A stretch of 64,000 nucleotides of DNA from assembly GCA_011390575.1 (NCBI GenBank), contig JAABSE010000001.1, positions 1-64,000 on the forward strand. Reading direction: 5' to 3'. A program made the translations under genes and the position numbers. The notes below the pieces were generated by a model, which saw nothing but the letters and a program-made list of their open reading frames with translations, was not told where the DNA came from and searched no databases. Positions 7,685 through 16,841 of the stretch are shown here, piece after piece (position 1 is the first letter of the stretch; every line of letters begins with the position of its first letter). This DNA comes from Sphingobacteriia bacterium. GTDB taxonomy: Bacteria; Bacteroidota; Bacteroidia; Bacteroidales; UBA7960.

Positions 7685-9085
7685 ATGATAGAAAAACAGA
7701 AAACTATCCTCGCACCGGTGACTGTATCGGGCGTTGGTCTTCATACAGGACAGATGGTTACTTTAAGTTTCAAGCCGGCCCCGGAGGATTCCGGTATCCG
7801 GTTTCTCAGGACCGATTTGCAGGATGAAGTTTTTATTGAGGCAGATGCAGATTATGTAGTTGATACCTCAAGAGGTACAACTATTGAAAAGGAGGGAATC
7901 AGGCTGTTAACGGTAGAGCATGTGCTGGCAGCAGTAACCGGTATGGATGTTGATAATATTATTGTGGAGGTAGACTGCGAAGAGATGCCCATTATGGATG
8001 GAAGCAGTAAATTTTATGTAGAAGCGCTCGAAAAAGCCGGAATACAGCAACAGGAAGCCCCCCGTCAGTATTTTGAAATACAGGAAACCGCCCGGTTTTA
8101 TGATGAAGAAAAAGATTGTGAGTTTATTGCCATTCCTGCGGATAAGTATCGTTTATCATGCATGATAGATTTTAATTCAAAGGTACTGGGATCTCAATAT
8201 GCCACACTTGATGATATCACACAATTTAAAGACGATATTGCTCCCTGTCGTACGTTTGTGTTTTTGCACGAATTGGAATTTCTGCTTTCCAACAATCTCA
8301 TCAAAGGGGGAGATTTGAGCAATGCCATCGTATTTGTAGACCGTCCCGTGGAACAACCTGAACTGGACAGGCTCGCCAAATTGTTTAACAAACCCTCGGT
8401 TGAGGTGAAAACAGAAGGAATCCTGAATAATCTCGAACCTTATTTTGCCAATGAGCCCGCAAGGCATAAATTGCTGGATGTTGTAGGTGATTTAACCCTG
8501 GCAGGAAAAAGAATTAAAGGGCACATTGTGGCCACCAAACCGGGACATGCTTCCAATGTTAAGTTTGCAAAACACATTAAGAAGCTTATCAAAAAGAAAC
8601 TGGCCGAACAGCAAATTCCGGTTTATCATCCTGATCAGAAACCTGTATTCGATATCAATGATATCAAAGCTATGCTGCCACACAGGTATCCGTTTTTGCT
8701 GGTGGATAAAATTATTGAAATCAGCGAATCTCATGTGGTAGGCATTAAGAATGTGACCATGAACGAATCCTTCTTTTCCGGGCATTTTCCAAACGAACCT
8801 GTTATGCCCGGTGTATTGCAGATTGAAGCCATGGCACAAACAGGAGGCATTCTTATCCTGTCAACGGTCGAAGACCCTGAAAACTACAGTACCTATTTCC
8901 TGAAGATTGACAATGTAAAATTTAAACAAAAAGTTATTCCCGGTGATACTCTTATATTGAAATGCAGCCTTATATCGCCGGTAAGAAGAGGTATTTGTCA
9001 TATGCGGTGTATTGGCTATGTGGGTTCCAAAGTGGTGCTGGAATCCGAATTAATGGCTCAGATTGTGAAAAAACACAACTTATAA
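7685..9085 (+). CDS. lpxC-fabZ: Bifunctional LpxC deacetylase / FabZ dehydratase fusion
   Basis: This 466-residue protein joins two enzymes in one chain. Residues 1-305 are LpxC, the zinc deacetylase that commits UDP-3-O-acyl-GlcNAc to lipid A; His79 (TVEHVLAA), His261 and Asp265 (RHKLLDVVGD) are the metal ligands. Residues about 320-466 are FabZ, the hot-dog-fold 3-hydroxyacyl-ACP dehydratase; LPHRYPFLLVDK and the catalytic pair His367 (GHFPNEPVMPG) and Glu381 are present. The fusion is characteristic of Bacteroidota and some relatives and may balance flow of 3-hydroxyacyl-ACP between lipid A and fatty acid elongation. It lies between lpxD and lpxA, the two acyltransferases that use the same donor. 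Confidence 0.97.
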   Translation: MIEKQKTILAPVTVSGVGLHTGQMVTLSFKPAPEDSGIRFLRTDLQDEVFIEADADYVVDTSRGTTIEKEGIRLLTVEHVLAAVTGMDVDNIIVEVDCEEMPIMDGSSKFYVEALEKAGIQQQEAPRQYFEIQETARFYDEEKDCEFIAIPADKYRLSCMIDFNSKVLGSQYATLDDITQFKDDIAPCRTFVFLHELEFLLSNNLIKGGDLSNAIVFVDRPVEQPELDRLAKLFNKPSVEVKTEGILNNLEPYFANEPARHKLLDVVGDLTLAGKRIKGHIVATKPGHASNVKFAKHIKKLIKKKLAEQQIPVYHPDQKPVFDINDIKAMLPHRYPFLLVDKIIEISESHVVGIKNVTMNESFFSGHFPNEPVMPGVLQIEAMAQTGGILILSTVEDPENYSTYFLKIDNVKFKQKVIPGDTLILKCSLISPVRRGICHMRCIGYVGSKVVLESELMAQIVKKHNL

Positions 9086-9296
9086 TATCCCCTGCATATG
9101 CGGTTCGCGCTTTTAAAGGAAGTGAAAACATATATATTAATACAAGTTCCTCCCGTTTATGCGGTGACAGGCATCTAACTTATTTTTAAACAAATATTAT
9201 TCTGATGAAACTTGCATGAGCACAGCGCTCAAAAAAAATGATTGAATACGGTTATTTATGCAAGTTACATCTAACCAATTATTAAAAAAAAATCTG

Positions 9297-10085
9297 ATGA
9301 ATCAACCTTTAGCCTACGTTCATCCACAAGCAAAAATCGCCCGTAATGTGGTCATTGAACCTTTTGTAACCATCCATAAAAATGTAGAAATAGGAGAAGG
9401 AACCTGGATTGGGTCCAACGTCACGATTATGGAAGGTGCAAGAATAGGAAAAAATTGTAAAATATTTCCCGGCGCAGTTATTTCTGCAATCCCCCAGGAT
9501 TTAAAATATGATGGAGAAGAAACCACTGTGGAGATAGGGAATAATACAACCATCAGGGAGTTTGTTACCATCAACAGAGGTACAAAAGCCAATTACAAAA
9601 CTACTATTGGCGATAATTGCCTTTTAATGGCCTATGTGCATATTGCACATGACTGTATTGTGGGTAATAATTGTATTCTTGCCAATGCCGCCACCCTTGC
9701 CGGGCACATTACCATTCAGGATTTTGCCATTATTGGTGGCTTATCGGCTGTGCATCAGTTTGTAAATATCGGACCCCATGTTATGATATCGGGGGGCTCG
9801 CTGGTGCGTAAAGATGTTCCTCCTTTTACCAAAGCTGCCCGTGATCCGCTTTCCTTTGTGGGAATAAATTCGATTGGTTTGCGCCGAAGAGGATTTTCTT
9901 CCGAAAAAATCAATGAAATTCAGGAAATTTACAGGATTATTTACCTGCGCAAACTCAATGTAAGCAGGGCTGTTGCTGTGATTGAAACGGAAATGCCTGC
10001 CACACCCGAACGTGATGAGATTATCTCTTTTATTACCGGTTCAAGCCGGGGAATCATGAAAGGCTATACCTTTAACAAGGAATAA
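9297..10085 (+). CDS. lpxA: LpxA, UDP-N-acetylglucosamine 3-O-acyltransferase
   Basis: LpxA starts lipid A synthesis by moving a 3-hydroxyacyl chain from ACP to UDP-GlcNAc. The protein, 262 residues from ATG 9297, has a left-handed beta-helix of hexapeptide repeats (about 10-190), His118 in VHIAHDC as the catalytic base, and an alpha-helical C-terminal domain with NSIGLRRRGFS typical of LpxA. An in-frame ATG at 9258 would add 13 residues. I prefer 9297 because the family normally begins at MNQPLAYVHP and an A-rich run precedes it, the usual Bacteroidota initiation context. It completes an lpxD, lpxC-fabZ, lpxA set. Confidence 0.95.
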   Translation: MNQPLAYVHPQAKIARNVVIEPFVTIHKNVEIGEGTWIGSNVTIMEGARIGKNCKIFPGAVISAIPQDLKYDGEETTVEIGNNTTIREFVTINRGTKANYKTTIGDNCLLMAYVHIAHDCIVGNNCILANAATLAGHITIQDFAIIGGLSAVHQFVNIGPHVMISGGSLVRKDVPPFTKAARDPLSFVGINSIGLRRRGFSSEKINEIQEIYRIIYLRKLNVSRAVAVIETEMPATPERDEIISFITGSSRGIMKGYTFNKE

Positions 10086-10112
10086 AGCTTTTATCTTTTG
10101 TAAATTGTCTTC

Positions 10113-10757
10113 TTGTCTCAATCAAAAAACCGGATTCATAATTTGAAAATAACCCTCGATAATACCGGCAAGAAATACAATTATCACTGGATTTTCCGGA
10201 ATCTCAACCAGGAATTAACAGGTCCTGCCCATTGGGGAATTTTAGGCAATAATGGTTCAGGGAAATCCACCCTGCTGAAAATACTCTCGGGCTATTTAAG
10301 CCCAAGCGAAGGCACCATACGATGGAATTCAGGGAAGGAGATTAGCAGCTCCGATATCTTTCGTTATACCGGTATTGCTTCTCCTCACCTCGAATTGATT
10401 GAAGAGTTTTCCCTGTTGGAAATACTCACTTTCCACAATAAATTCAGAAGTTTTATTGGCAATAACACTGTAGATTCTGTGGCGGAACTTACAGGCCTGG
10501 CAAACAGTGCCGATAAGCCCCTGAGGTATTATTCGTCAGGGATGAAACAAAGGGTAAAACTTGTTCTGGCTCTTATGAGCAATAACCCCCTTGTAATCCT
10601 TGATGAGCCTTGTTCTAACCTTGATGCGCAGTCAATTGCATGGTATCAGCAACTGGTAAAAGATCATGCCGGCGACAGGCTTTTGATTGTTGGTTCAAAC
10701 GACAAGGAAACAGAGTGCTTCAGTTGCCGCAACTTTATAAACCTTACGGTAATGTAA
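10113..10757 (+). CDS. ABC-type ATPase, orphan
   Basis: This is a single ABC ATP-binding domain of about 214 residues: Walker A GNNGSGKSTL, signature YSSGMKQR, Walker B LVILDEP followed by CSNLDAQS. No ATG is available early in the frame; TTG at 10113 or, more in line with homologues that begin MKITL, TTG at 10143 would be used. No permease gene adjoins it, so its partner is encoded elsewhere or it has a non-transport role. It begins 27 bases after lpxA, hinting at co-transcription and a possible envelope link, which is inference only. It converges on the serpin gene with 17 bases between stops. Confidence 0.82.
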   Translation: MSQSKNRIHNLKITLDNTGKKYNYHWIFRNLNQELTGPAHWGILGNNGSGKSTLLKILSGYLSPSEGTIRWNSGKEISSSDIFRYTGIASPHLELIEEFSLLEILTFHNKFRSFIGNNTVDSVAELTGLANSADKPLRYYSSGMKQRVKLVLALMSNNPLVILDEPCSNLDAQSIAWYQQLVKDHAGDRLLIVGSNDKETECFSCRNFINLTVM

Positions 10758-10774
10758 AATGAAAGCTCTTTCTT

Positions 10775-12013
10775 TTATAGAGAGGGATCGCCTGTCTTGC
10801 CCATGAAGAGAATAGAATTGTTTTTGTTTTCTTTAATAAAGTAAAGAAACGGACGGTTGGCCCTGAAAACGGTAGGTTGATCGCCCACGGCGGCCGACTT
10901 TCTTATGACTACAACGGCGGTAGAGGCGGCTGCTTCAGTGCCTGCTTCATTTACATCAATAAAAGCCTGATGAATGATTTTGTCAATTTTCAAATCCTGC
11001 TTTCCGGTCATGTGACTAAAGTCAGCCTTGTTGCTGAAGGCTAATGGCATCCCCATTTCGGACATGGTTTGTTCAAGATCGAAAGAGGATCGAATCTTAA
11101 AAGAAGGCAGATACACTTCCACTTCCTGTTTTTGGGTTGATTGCGTTAAATCTGCGAAAGCAGCAGCATCGAAATCTGACATGAGGCGGTCAGCTTCCAG
11201 CCCTTCAGCGGGCAATACTATCACCATTGAAAAATCACCCCCTTCATATTCCAGTTCCAGCATCTGCAGATTTTTATCCTCATAATAGGACAGCGTATCC
11301 TTCATAAACATAAAGGAAACGTCTTTTCGGCTGCCGGGCGAAAGGAAGAAAGTATTGGAGTGTGTCCCCTTCTCGTCAAAGGCAATTTCCCACTGAGAGA
11401 GAAAATAAATGGCGTTGACCAGTACAAGTCTCGTATCTTCAATCAATACTCCCGGCTTAATGAGGTCTTTGATAAGGTCGTTGGTATTGTCCATTACCCA
11501 TTGATTGATTCTTTGTCTGATTGCCTCCCTGTCACCAGTATAATCTACTTCATACAGCGCTGAGCTATAAAATTGTTCCAGTATCTCAAAATAAGATTCA
11601 AGGAAATGATAGTCATCCTGGGGCCAGAGCGAATTGGCAATCTCCAGTCTGTCGCCTTCACTTCCTTTTGCCTCAATCGATTTCATCCAGTTGCTGAACG
11701 AAGGATGGAACGCATTCTGATCGGCATGGAAGTGTAATGTTCGGGCCATTTGCTCTGCTGTTTCGCCTGAAGCTCCGGCATAGGTCATGGCCAGTGCAGT
11801 AGAAATACTAAAAGGGGAAATAACAACGTTGGGTTCTTTACCTGTATTTATTTTATTAAATATATCAAAAGCAAAATTATTATTGTTTTCTGCTATACTG
11901 GTTTCTGTCATTGTTGCAGTTTTTTGAATCGATTTGTTTCCTTTGGGGCTGCATGCAAGCATTACTGCAGCCAGAATTAAAAACATGGTTAATCTTCTTA
12001 ACGACACTTTCAT
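10775..12013 (-). CDS. Serpin-family protease inhibitor, lipoprotein
   Basis: The 412-residue protein begins with a lipoprotein signal (lipobox LAAVMLAC, lipidated Cys21) and is a full serpin: NVVISPFSISTALAMTYAGA, LVNAIYFLSQWEIAFD, FIDVNEAGTEAAAS, and the C-terminal FRANRPFLYFI followed by GKTGDPSL. The hinge before the reactive loop has small residues (GTEAAAST, about 358-365), as needed for loop insertion, so it should be inhibitory. Counting from the hinge, the scissile bond falls at Lys372-Ser373, predicting action on trypsin-like proteases. Being membrane-anchored and exported, it probably protects the cell surface or periplasm from secreted or host/environmental proteases. Confidence 0.95.
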   Translation of the reverse strand: MKVSLRRLTMFLILAAVMLACSPKGNKSIQKTATMTETSIAENNNNFAFDIFNKINTGKEPNVVISPFSISTALAMTYAGASGETAEQMARTLHFHADQNAFHPSFSNWMKSIEAKGSEGDRLEIANSLWPQDDYHFLESYFEILEQFYSSALYEVDYTGDREAIRQRINQWVMDNTNDLIKDLIKPGVLIEDTRLVLVNAIYFLSQWEIAFDEKGTHSNTFFLSPGSRKDVSFMFMKDTLSYYEDKNLQMLELEYEGGDFSMVIVLPAEGLEADRLMSDFDAAAFADLTQSTQKQEVEVYLPSFKIRSSFDLEQTMSEMGMPLAFSNKADFSHMTGKQDLKIDKIIHQAFIDVNEAGTEAAASTAVVVIRKSAAVGDQPTVFRANRPFLYFIKENKNNSILFMGKTGDPSL

Positions 12014-12145
12014 ACTGTTTTGTTTTTAATGGTTTGGTAATCCTGTTTTTGCGGGTAATTCATTTCCAACAGACAGGAATACTTATTCTGTAGAATTAAA
12101 TAATCCGGTAACTTTCGAATTCATCAGTTTAACTGTTATCAATAG

Positions 12146-13300
12146 TCATTCCAAATCGGGAAGTGTAACGGTTACTTTCGCGCCTTTGAGCTTTTCAGAA
12201 CTTATGCTGATGTTTCCATTGAGTTTACGAACCTGGGCATAACAAATCACCAGCCCAAGCCCTATCCCTTTTTCATTTTTTGTTCCAATGGTTTTAGGAT
12301 GTGGAGTATCGAGCCTGAATACATGTTCAGCCACTTCTTTATCCATGCCGACCCCTTCGTCTTCCACCTTTATTATATTCAGGTTTTTCTCCTTTTCAAA
12401 CGTAATGTTAATGCGTCCGCCTTCGTATGAATATTTCACTGCATTTTTAAGCAATTCTGCCACAATGTCCTTTACTATTGCCTTGCTGGTATAAAGGATG
12501 TGTTTGTTGGGCAGGTGTTTATTTATGAGTATACTTTTTTCTTTCAATACCGGATCCATTTCATGTATCAGGTCATCGAGCAATTTCTCTGCGTTGAAAG
12601 GAACAAGGGTAGGGAGTGAAATTTCTGTTTCAATGTGTTCCCATTTAATGAGTCCGGTAACAAACTGGTACAGCTCAGTGCTGTCGGCCAATAGAAGGTC
12701 GGAAAGTTTTTTAATTTCCTCAATGTCAAAGGAATCGTTCTTCAGTTCATCATGGAGAAATTCAGCCACTCCTTTTACTCCCGTAAGTGCATCCTTAATA
12801 TCGTTGGTCATAATGGAGAAAAACCTGGTTTTGATGAGGTTCATCAATTTGATCTCCTCCCTTGCTTTTTTGAGTTCCAGATGGGTTTGCACTCTTGCCA
12901 GCAATTCTTCAGCGTTAAAAGGTTTAATGATATAATCAACAGCTCCGTTTGTAAACCCTTTGATAACCTCACTGGTTTGGTCGTTGCTGGTGAGAAATAT
13001 TACGGGTATTTTTTTTGTGATACCTCTTTTGTTTAATTCACTGCATACCTCAAATCCCGTTAACCCCTGCATAAAAACATCCAGCAGAATCATATCAGGT
13101 TCGATCTCTTTTATCATCTCCAGAGCTTCTTCTCCGGAGTTCACACTAAAAAAAAGATAATTTTTTTTGAACAATATCTTTTCCAGTGCCTTAACTACCA
13201 ATGGGTCATCGTCCACTATCATTATTTTGAAAGGGCTGATGGTTGTATCTCGTTTTTCCATATGATCAAATGCGCTGTTTATCGGTTTAAAACTGTTCAC
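12146..13300 (-). CDS. Receiver-histidine kinase hybrid with atypical H-box
   Basis: The 384-residue soluble protein has an N-terminal receiver (about 24-145; Asp74 in ILLDVFMQG, Lys126 in IIKPF), a dimerisation helix pair, and a HATPase_c domain (about 275-383; Asn286 in ELLKNAVKYS, DEGVGMD at 314-320, GIGLGL at 345-350). In the dimerisation helix the expected S-H-D-L-K box reads T-N-D-I-K, so Asn166 replaces the phospho-accepting His; the codon is AAC on the minus strand near 12805. ATP-binding boxes look intact. It may phosphorylate through a partner, act as a phosphatase, or bind ATP as a signal sensor. No transmembrane region is seen, so input must come through the receiver. Confidence 0.88.
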   Translation of the reverse strand: MNSFKPINSAFDHMEKRDTTISPFKIMIVDDDPLVVKALEKILFKKNYLFFSVNSGEEALEMIKEIEPDMILLDVFMQGLTGFEVCSELNKRGITKKIPVIFLTSNDQTSEVIKGFTNGAVDYIIKPFNAEELLARVQTHLELKKAREEIKLMNLIKTRFFSIMTNDIKDALTGVKGVAEFLHDELKNDSFDIEEIKKLSDLLLADSTELYQFVTGLIKWEHIETEISLPTLVPFNAEKLLDDLIHEMDPVLKEKSILINKHLPNKHILYTSKAIVKDIVAELLKNAVKYSYEGGRINITFEKEKNLNIIKVEDEGVGMDKEVAEHVFRLDTPHPKTIGTKNEKGIGLGLVICYAQVRKLNGNISISSEKLKGAKVTVTLPDLE

Positions 13301-13526
13301 AAGATAGTAAAAAAGCCTTTAGTATTGTGAAAAAGATTCCATAAGATAATGTTTAATGCAAATGCACATTATTGCCCGAATTTTTTCGTTATTAAAGACC
13401 AATTCAGATTTTAAAGGATTTCTGTTACAGTATTTTCCGTATTTTTACTCGTTATAGCTTTGGAAAAAGAGGTATATTTGTTATCTGATAATATTAGATT
13501 AATAGTTAAAACGAAAAATAATACTG

Positions 13527-14330
13527 ATGAAGTCATTCCTTTTCCTTTGTTTCGGTTTATTTTTGCTACTACTGATTCCATTCGAGAGTGAGGGTCAGAG
13601 CAGGTCACCTGTTTTCAGCAGCCGATCATCTTTTCAGCCTCCCAGTCAGTCGCGGCCTCCGGGTGGTACACGCCGCCCGCTTCGACCTTCAAGACGATCT
13701 CTCGCCCTGCGTGATTTGGGTTGGGAAATAGGTGGTAACATTGGTACTTCTCATTCTCTTACCGATGTAAGTGGAACATCCATAGATCGCAGGCCTTCTT
13801 TCCTGAATACTCAGTGGAGCACTACCAGTATCAACTTAGGGGCATTTGGACGTTACAGATTTCATCCCTTGTTTGCCGTCAAAGCGTCGCTGAATTATGG
13901 CAGAGTGCATGGAGCAGACTCCATTGCCGGCAGAACCAGAGGGTTCTACTTTGATAACAATGTTATAGAATTTGCTGTTAATTACGAAGTTTTTGTTCCT
14001 ACAAGCTCCTTTAATTTTCCCATCGATATTTATGGTTTTATTGGCCTTGCAGCTTTTTACCACAACCCCAACCTAACAGTACCTGATCCACCACCCCACG
14101 ACTTTACCGAAGATGAATTCAGCACCTTTCAGCCTGCAATTCCTATGGGAATAGGATTTAACTATGCCATTAGCAGGAACGTGAAAATTGGCTATGAAGT
14201 GGGATGGAGAAAAACATTTTTTGATTACCTGGATGGTTTTACAAGACCCTGGAGCAGAGGTAGCGATAGTTACTATTTTAACTCAGTGAAAGTATCGTAT
14301 TTCATTGAATCAACCCGCAGACGCTGGTAA
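13527..14330 (+). CDS. Outer-membrane beta-barrel-like protein, paralogue 1
   Basis: The 267-residue protein has a signal peptide (1-23, ending near SEG/Q), a segment rich in Ser, Pro and Arg (about 24-60), and a domain of alternating hydrophobic strands with aromatic ends that resembles an eight-strand outer-membrane barrel. Shared landmarks with the next gene are GTSH (about 75), FGRY, the FPIDIYGFIGL segment, KIGYEVGWRKTFFDYLDG and a final YYFNSVKVSYF. I do not recognise a characterised family; it has the look of the PorG/OmpA-like barrel group. Its function is unknown. A possible -7 box TATATTTG lies at 13473-13480. Confidence 0.7.
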   Translation: MKSFLFLCFGLFLLLLIPFESEGQSRSPVFSSRSSFQPPSQSRPPGGTRRPLRPSRRSLALRDLGWEIGGNIGTSHSLTDVSGTSIDRRPSFLNTQWSTTSINLGAFGRYRFHPLFAVKASLNYGRVHGADSIAGRTRGFYFDNNVIEFAVNYEVFVPTSSFNFPIDIYGFIGLAAFYHNPNLTVPDPPPHDFTEDEFSTFQPAIPMGIGFNYAISRNVKIGYEVGWRKTFFDYLDGFTRPWSRGSDSYYFNSVKVSYFIESTRRRW

Positions 14331-14571
14331 ATAATTATTCTGATTTCTGAACGGGGGACTATCGCAGCGATAGTTTATCTGGTCTGCATTTGGATGTGCA
14401 GACAACTGTTTGATTCAGCAGCGCTTTTCGAACTCCCTCCCCATCTTGAGACTTCCGGGAGGTATACTTTTCGGCATGGAACGATTTTATCGGCAGGAAT
14501 GTTTTTTTTGGTTATATTTGAACCCGAAAACAAAACAATCCCAACATTCGACAAACCAAAACAAAATCACC

Positions 14572-15570
14572 ATGTCAAATCATGTTCGCAAAAAAACATT
14601 CTGTCCGTTCATTTTTGTTTCTGTGATTGCTTTGCTAACTGTATTCCCGGCCAAAGCATCCTCCGAATATCAGATGAATTCTGAATCAGAAATTTCCGGG
14701 GAAAATTCTCTTAAAAATTTAACTTTTCATTCATTCTCGGAACAGGATAATTTTTTTCGCCGGTTATTCGGAATCAGCAATAAATCAAGGTCGCAAAAAA
14801 ACAGTCGCTCGCCAAGGCACAGCAGCAGTCGACCCAAAAGATATTCTCCTCCTTCGAGTAACAGCCAAAATCCAGATACTTTCAAGGGTGGATCCGGCTC
14901 AAACCAATCTACCGATCCAACGGCGGTAAAAAACAATCCCAAGCCCGCATTGCACAAATCTTTGCGCGATCAACACCAGTCTTCCGGGATATGGGAACTG
15001 GGACTTACGCTTGGAACTTCTCATGCTGTTTCTGACATCGGAGGAAACAAGGGTGTACCCATCGGGGATTTTGCTGAGTATCAAATTTCAAATTATAGTT
15101 TATCAGGAGGCTTGTTCGGGCGGTACATTATGAATGACTGGTTCGCCATGAACCTGGGGATGAATTTTGCCAATCTGAAAGCCGAGAGGGAGTTTGTACC
15201 CGAAGGAAGTGAGATTTTGAGATTCAATAATGATATATTTGAGTTTTTTGCCAATACAGAATTCCGCTTACCTGCACTCTCAAGAAGTCCTTTTGATTTG
15301 TACGGTTTTGTGGGTATCGGCATATTCTTTAGTGATGCCAGCATTTACGACCAAAACGACAGACTGATCTCTACCCAGGTTGATTACAGCCAGGTGCAAC
15401 CTGTAATACCCTTTGGTGGAGGATTTTCTGTTAAATTAACCCAGAACCTTCGATTGGGCTATGAACTGGGATGGCGAAATACCATCTTTCATTACCTGGA
15501 TGGGGTGAAAAAGGATGAAAACTATGACCATTACTTTATGAACAGCGTCAAGATTGGTTTCGTTTTTTAA
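14572..15570 (+). CDS. Outer-membrane beta-barrel-like protein, paralogue 2
   Basis: The protein is 332 residues from ATG 14572, the start that puts a typical signal sequence (about 8-28, ending KAS) at the N terminus; the longer open frame upstream lacks coding character. A Ser/Arg/Lys/Pro-rich stretch (about 75-120) links the signal to a C-terminal barrel-like domain homologous to the preceding gene, with shared LGTSH, FGRY, PFDLYGFVGIGIFF, LRLGYELGWRNTIFHYLDG and YFMNSVKIGF. The tandem arrangement shows a local duplication followed by strong divergence. Its role is unknown, and both products are predicted to be exported. Confidence 0.7.
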   Translation: MSNHVRKKTFCPFIFVSVIALLTVFPAKASSEYQMNSESEISGENSLKNLTFHSFSEQDNFFRRLFGISNKSRSQKNSRSPRHSSSRPKRYSPPSSNSQNPDTFKGGSGSNQSTDPTAVKNNPKPALHKSLRDQHQSSGIWELGLTLGTSHAVSDIGGNKGVPIGDFAEYQISNYSLSGGLFGRYIMNDWFAMNLGMNFANLKAEREFVPEGSEILRFNNDIFEFFANTEFRLPALSRSPFDLYGFVGIGIFFSDASIYDQNDRLISTQVDYSQVQPVIPFGGGFSVKLTQNLRLGYELGWRNTIFHYLDGVKKDENYDHYFMNSVKIGFVF

Positions 15571-15641
15571 CCCTTTCCGACTGAAAGGATCGCTTCGAAA
15601 ACAGCCTGTTGATAATCGATAATGCCGTTAAGTCCGGACTT

Positions 15642-16820
15642 TTAACCTTTCCGTACTGCACTCAGGGGTTGAGCAAAGGTTTTGACATCTTCTGCTGTTA
15701 TGGTTTTATCACAGAGTATAGCCAGCCGTTCTACAACATTTCGCAACTCGCGGATATTCCCTGTCCAGTTTATTTTTTGCAGTGAATCAAGAGCATTCTT
15801 CTCAAAAGCTTTTCGGGGCATGCCATGCTCTGAAATGATGAGATCCAGAAAATAGTTGGCCAGCACAGGGATGTCTTTTTCCCGTTCATTAAGTGAAGGT
15901 ACTTTGATCAGAATCACACTGAGCCTGTGATACAGGTCTTCCCTGAAATTTCCTGCTTCGATTTCTTTCTGGATATCTTTATTGGTGGCAGCCACCACTC
16001 TTACATCTACTGAAATTTCTTTTTCACCACCCACCCTTGTTATTTTGCTTTCCTGCAATGCCCTGAGTACTTTGGCTTGCGCAGCAAGGCTCATATCGCC
16101 GATTTCATCCAAAAACAATGTTCCTCCGCTGGCCAGTTCAAAGTTGCCTTTCTTTTGCTTGATGGCTGAGGTGAAAGAACCTTTTTCATGTCCAAACAGT
16201 TCGCTTTCAATAAGTTCGGAAGGAATGGCAGCACAATTTACTTCCACAAAAGGCCCTTTGGAGCGGTTGCTCAATTCGTGGAGCCATCTGGCAACAAGCT
16301 CTTTCCCCGTACCGTTGGGGCCGGTTATAAAAATGCGGGCATCAGTGGGGGCCACCCGTTCAATCATTGACTTGATTTGGTTGATGGCTTCTGATTCACC
16401 AATCATATCGTAAGTTTTGCTTACTTTACGCTTAAGCACTTTTGTTTCTGTTACCAGCTCCGTTTTATCCAGTGCATTTCTGATGGTAATAAGCATCCGG
16501 TTGATATCCGGAGGCTTTGATATAAAGTCATAGGCTCCTTTTTTTATTGCCTCCACGGCTGTTTCTATGTTTCCGTGTCCGGAGATCATCACTACAGTAT
16601 GATCGGGATTTTGTTCCAGTATTTTTTCCAATACCTCCATCCCGTCCATCCTGGGCATTTTTATATCGCAAAGGATTACATCGTATTTGGTCTGGGCAGC
16701 TTTCTCAAGGCCTTCAAATCCATCCTCGGCCAGATCTACTTCATACTTTTCGTATTCAAGAATATCCTTGAGGGTGTTGCGAATACTTCTTTCGTCGTCA
16801 ATTACCAAAATCCTGGGCAT
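15642..16820 (-). CDS. NtrC-family response regulator lacking DNA-binding domain
   Basis: The 392-residue protein has a receiver (Asp52 in LCDIKMP; KP at 102-103) and a sigma-54-activator AAA+ domain (Walker A GPNGTGKE at 167-174, Walker B TLFLDE at 234-239, VAATNKD at 277-282, HRL near 298-300, GNIRELRN at 355-361). Two features are unusual: the sigma-54-contacting GAFTGA loop reads GSFTSA (214-219), and the chain stops shortly after the sensor-2 region with no Fis-type helix-turn-helix. It therefore may not open sigma-54 promoters in the normal way, or may act from solution. Similar short regulators are, to my knowledge, widespread in Bacteroidota. It lies just upstream of the Ppx/GppA gene order-wise on the same strand. 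Confidence 0.9.
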   Translation of the reverse strand: MPRILVIDDERSIRNTLKDILEYEKYEVDLAEDGFEGLEKAAQTKYDVILCDIKMPRMDGMEVLEKILEQNPDHTVVMISGHGNIETAVEAIKKGAYDFISKPPDINRMLITIRNALDKTELVTETKVLKRKVSKTYDMIGESEAINQIKSMIERVAPTDARIFITGPNGTGKELVARWLHELSNRSKGPFVEVNCAAIPSELIESELFGHEKGSFTSAIKQKKGNFELASGGTLFLDEIGDMSLAAQAKVLRALQESKITRVGGEKEISVDVRVVAATNKDIQKEIEAGNFREDLYHRLSVILIKVPSLNEREKDIPVLANYFLDLIISEHGMPRKAFEKNALDSLQKINWTGNIRELRNVVERLAILCDKTITAEDVKTFAQPLSAVRKG

Positions 16821-16841
16821 AGATTGTTTGTTTGGAGGTTA

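Noticed and set aside
15642..16820. Frameshift or truncation removing the DNA-binding domain of the regulator
   Set aside because: The frames after the stop contain no Fis-type helix-turn-helix remnant, so the short form appears to be natural.
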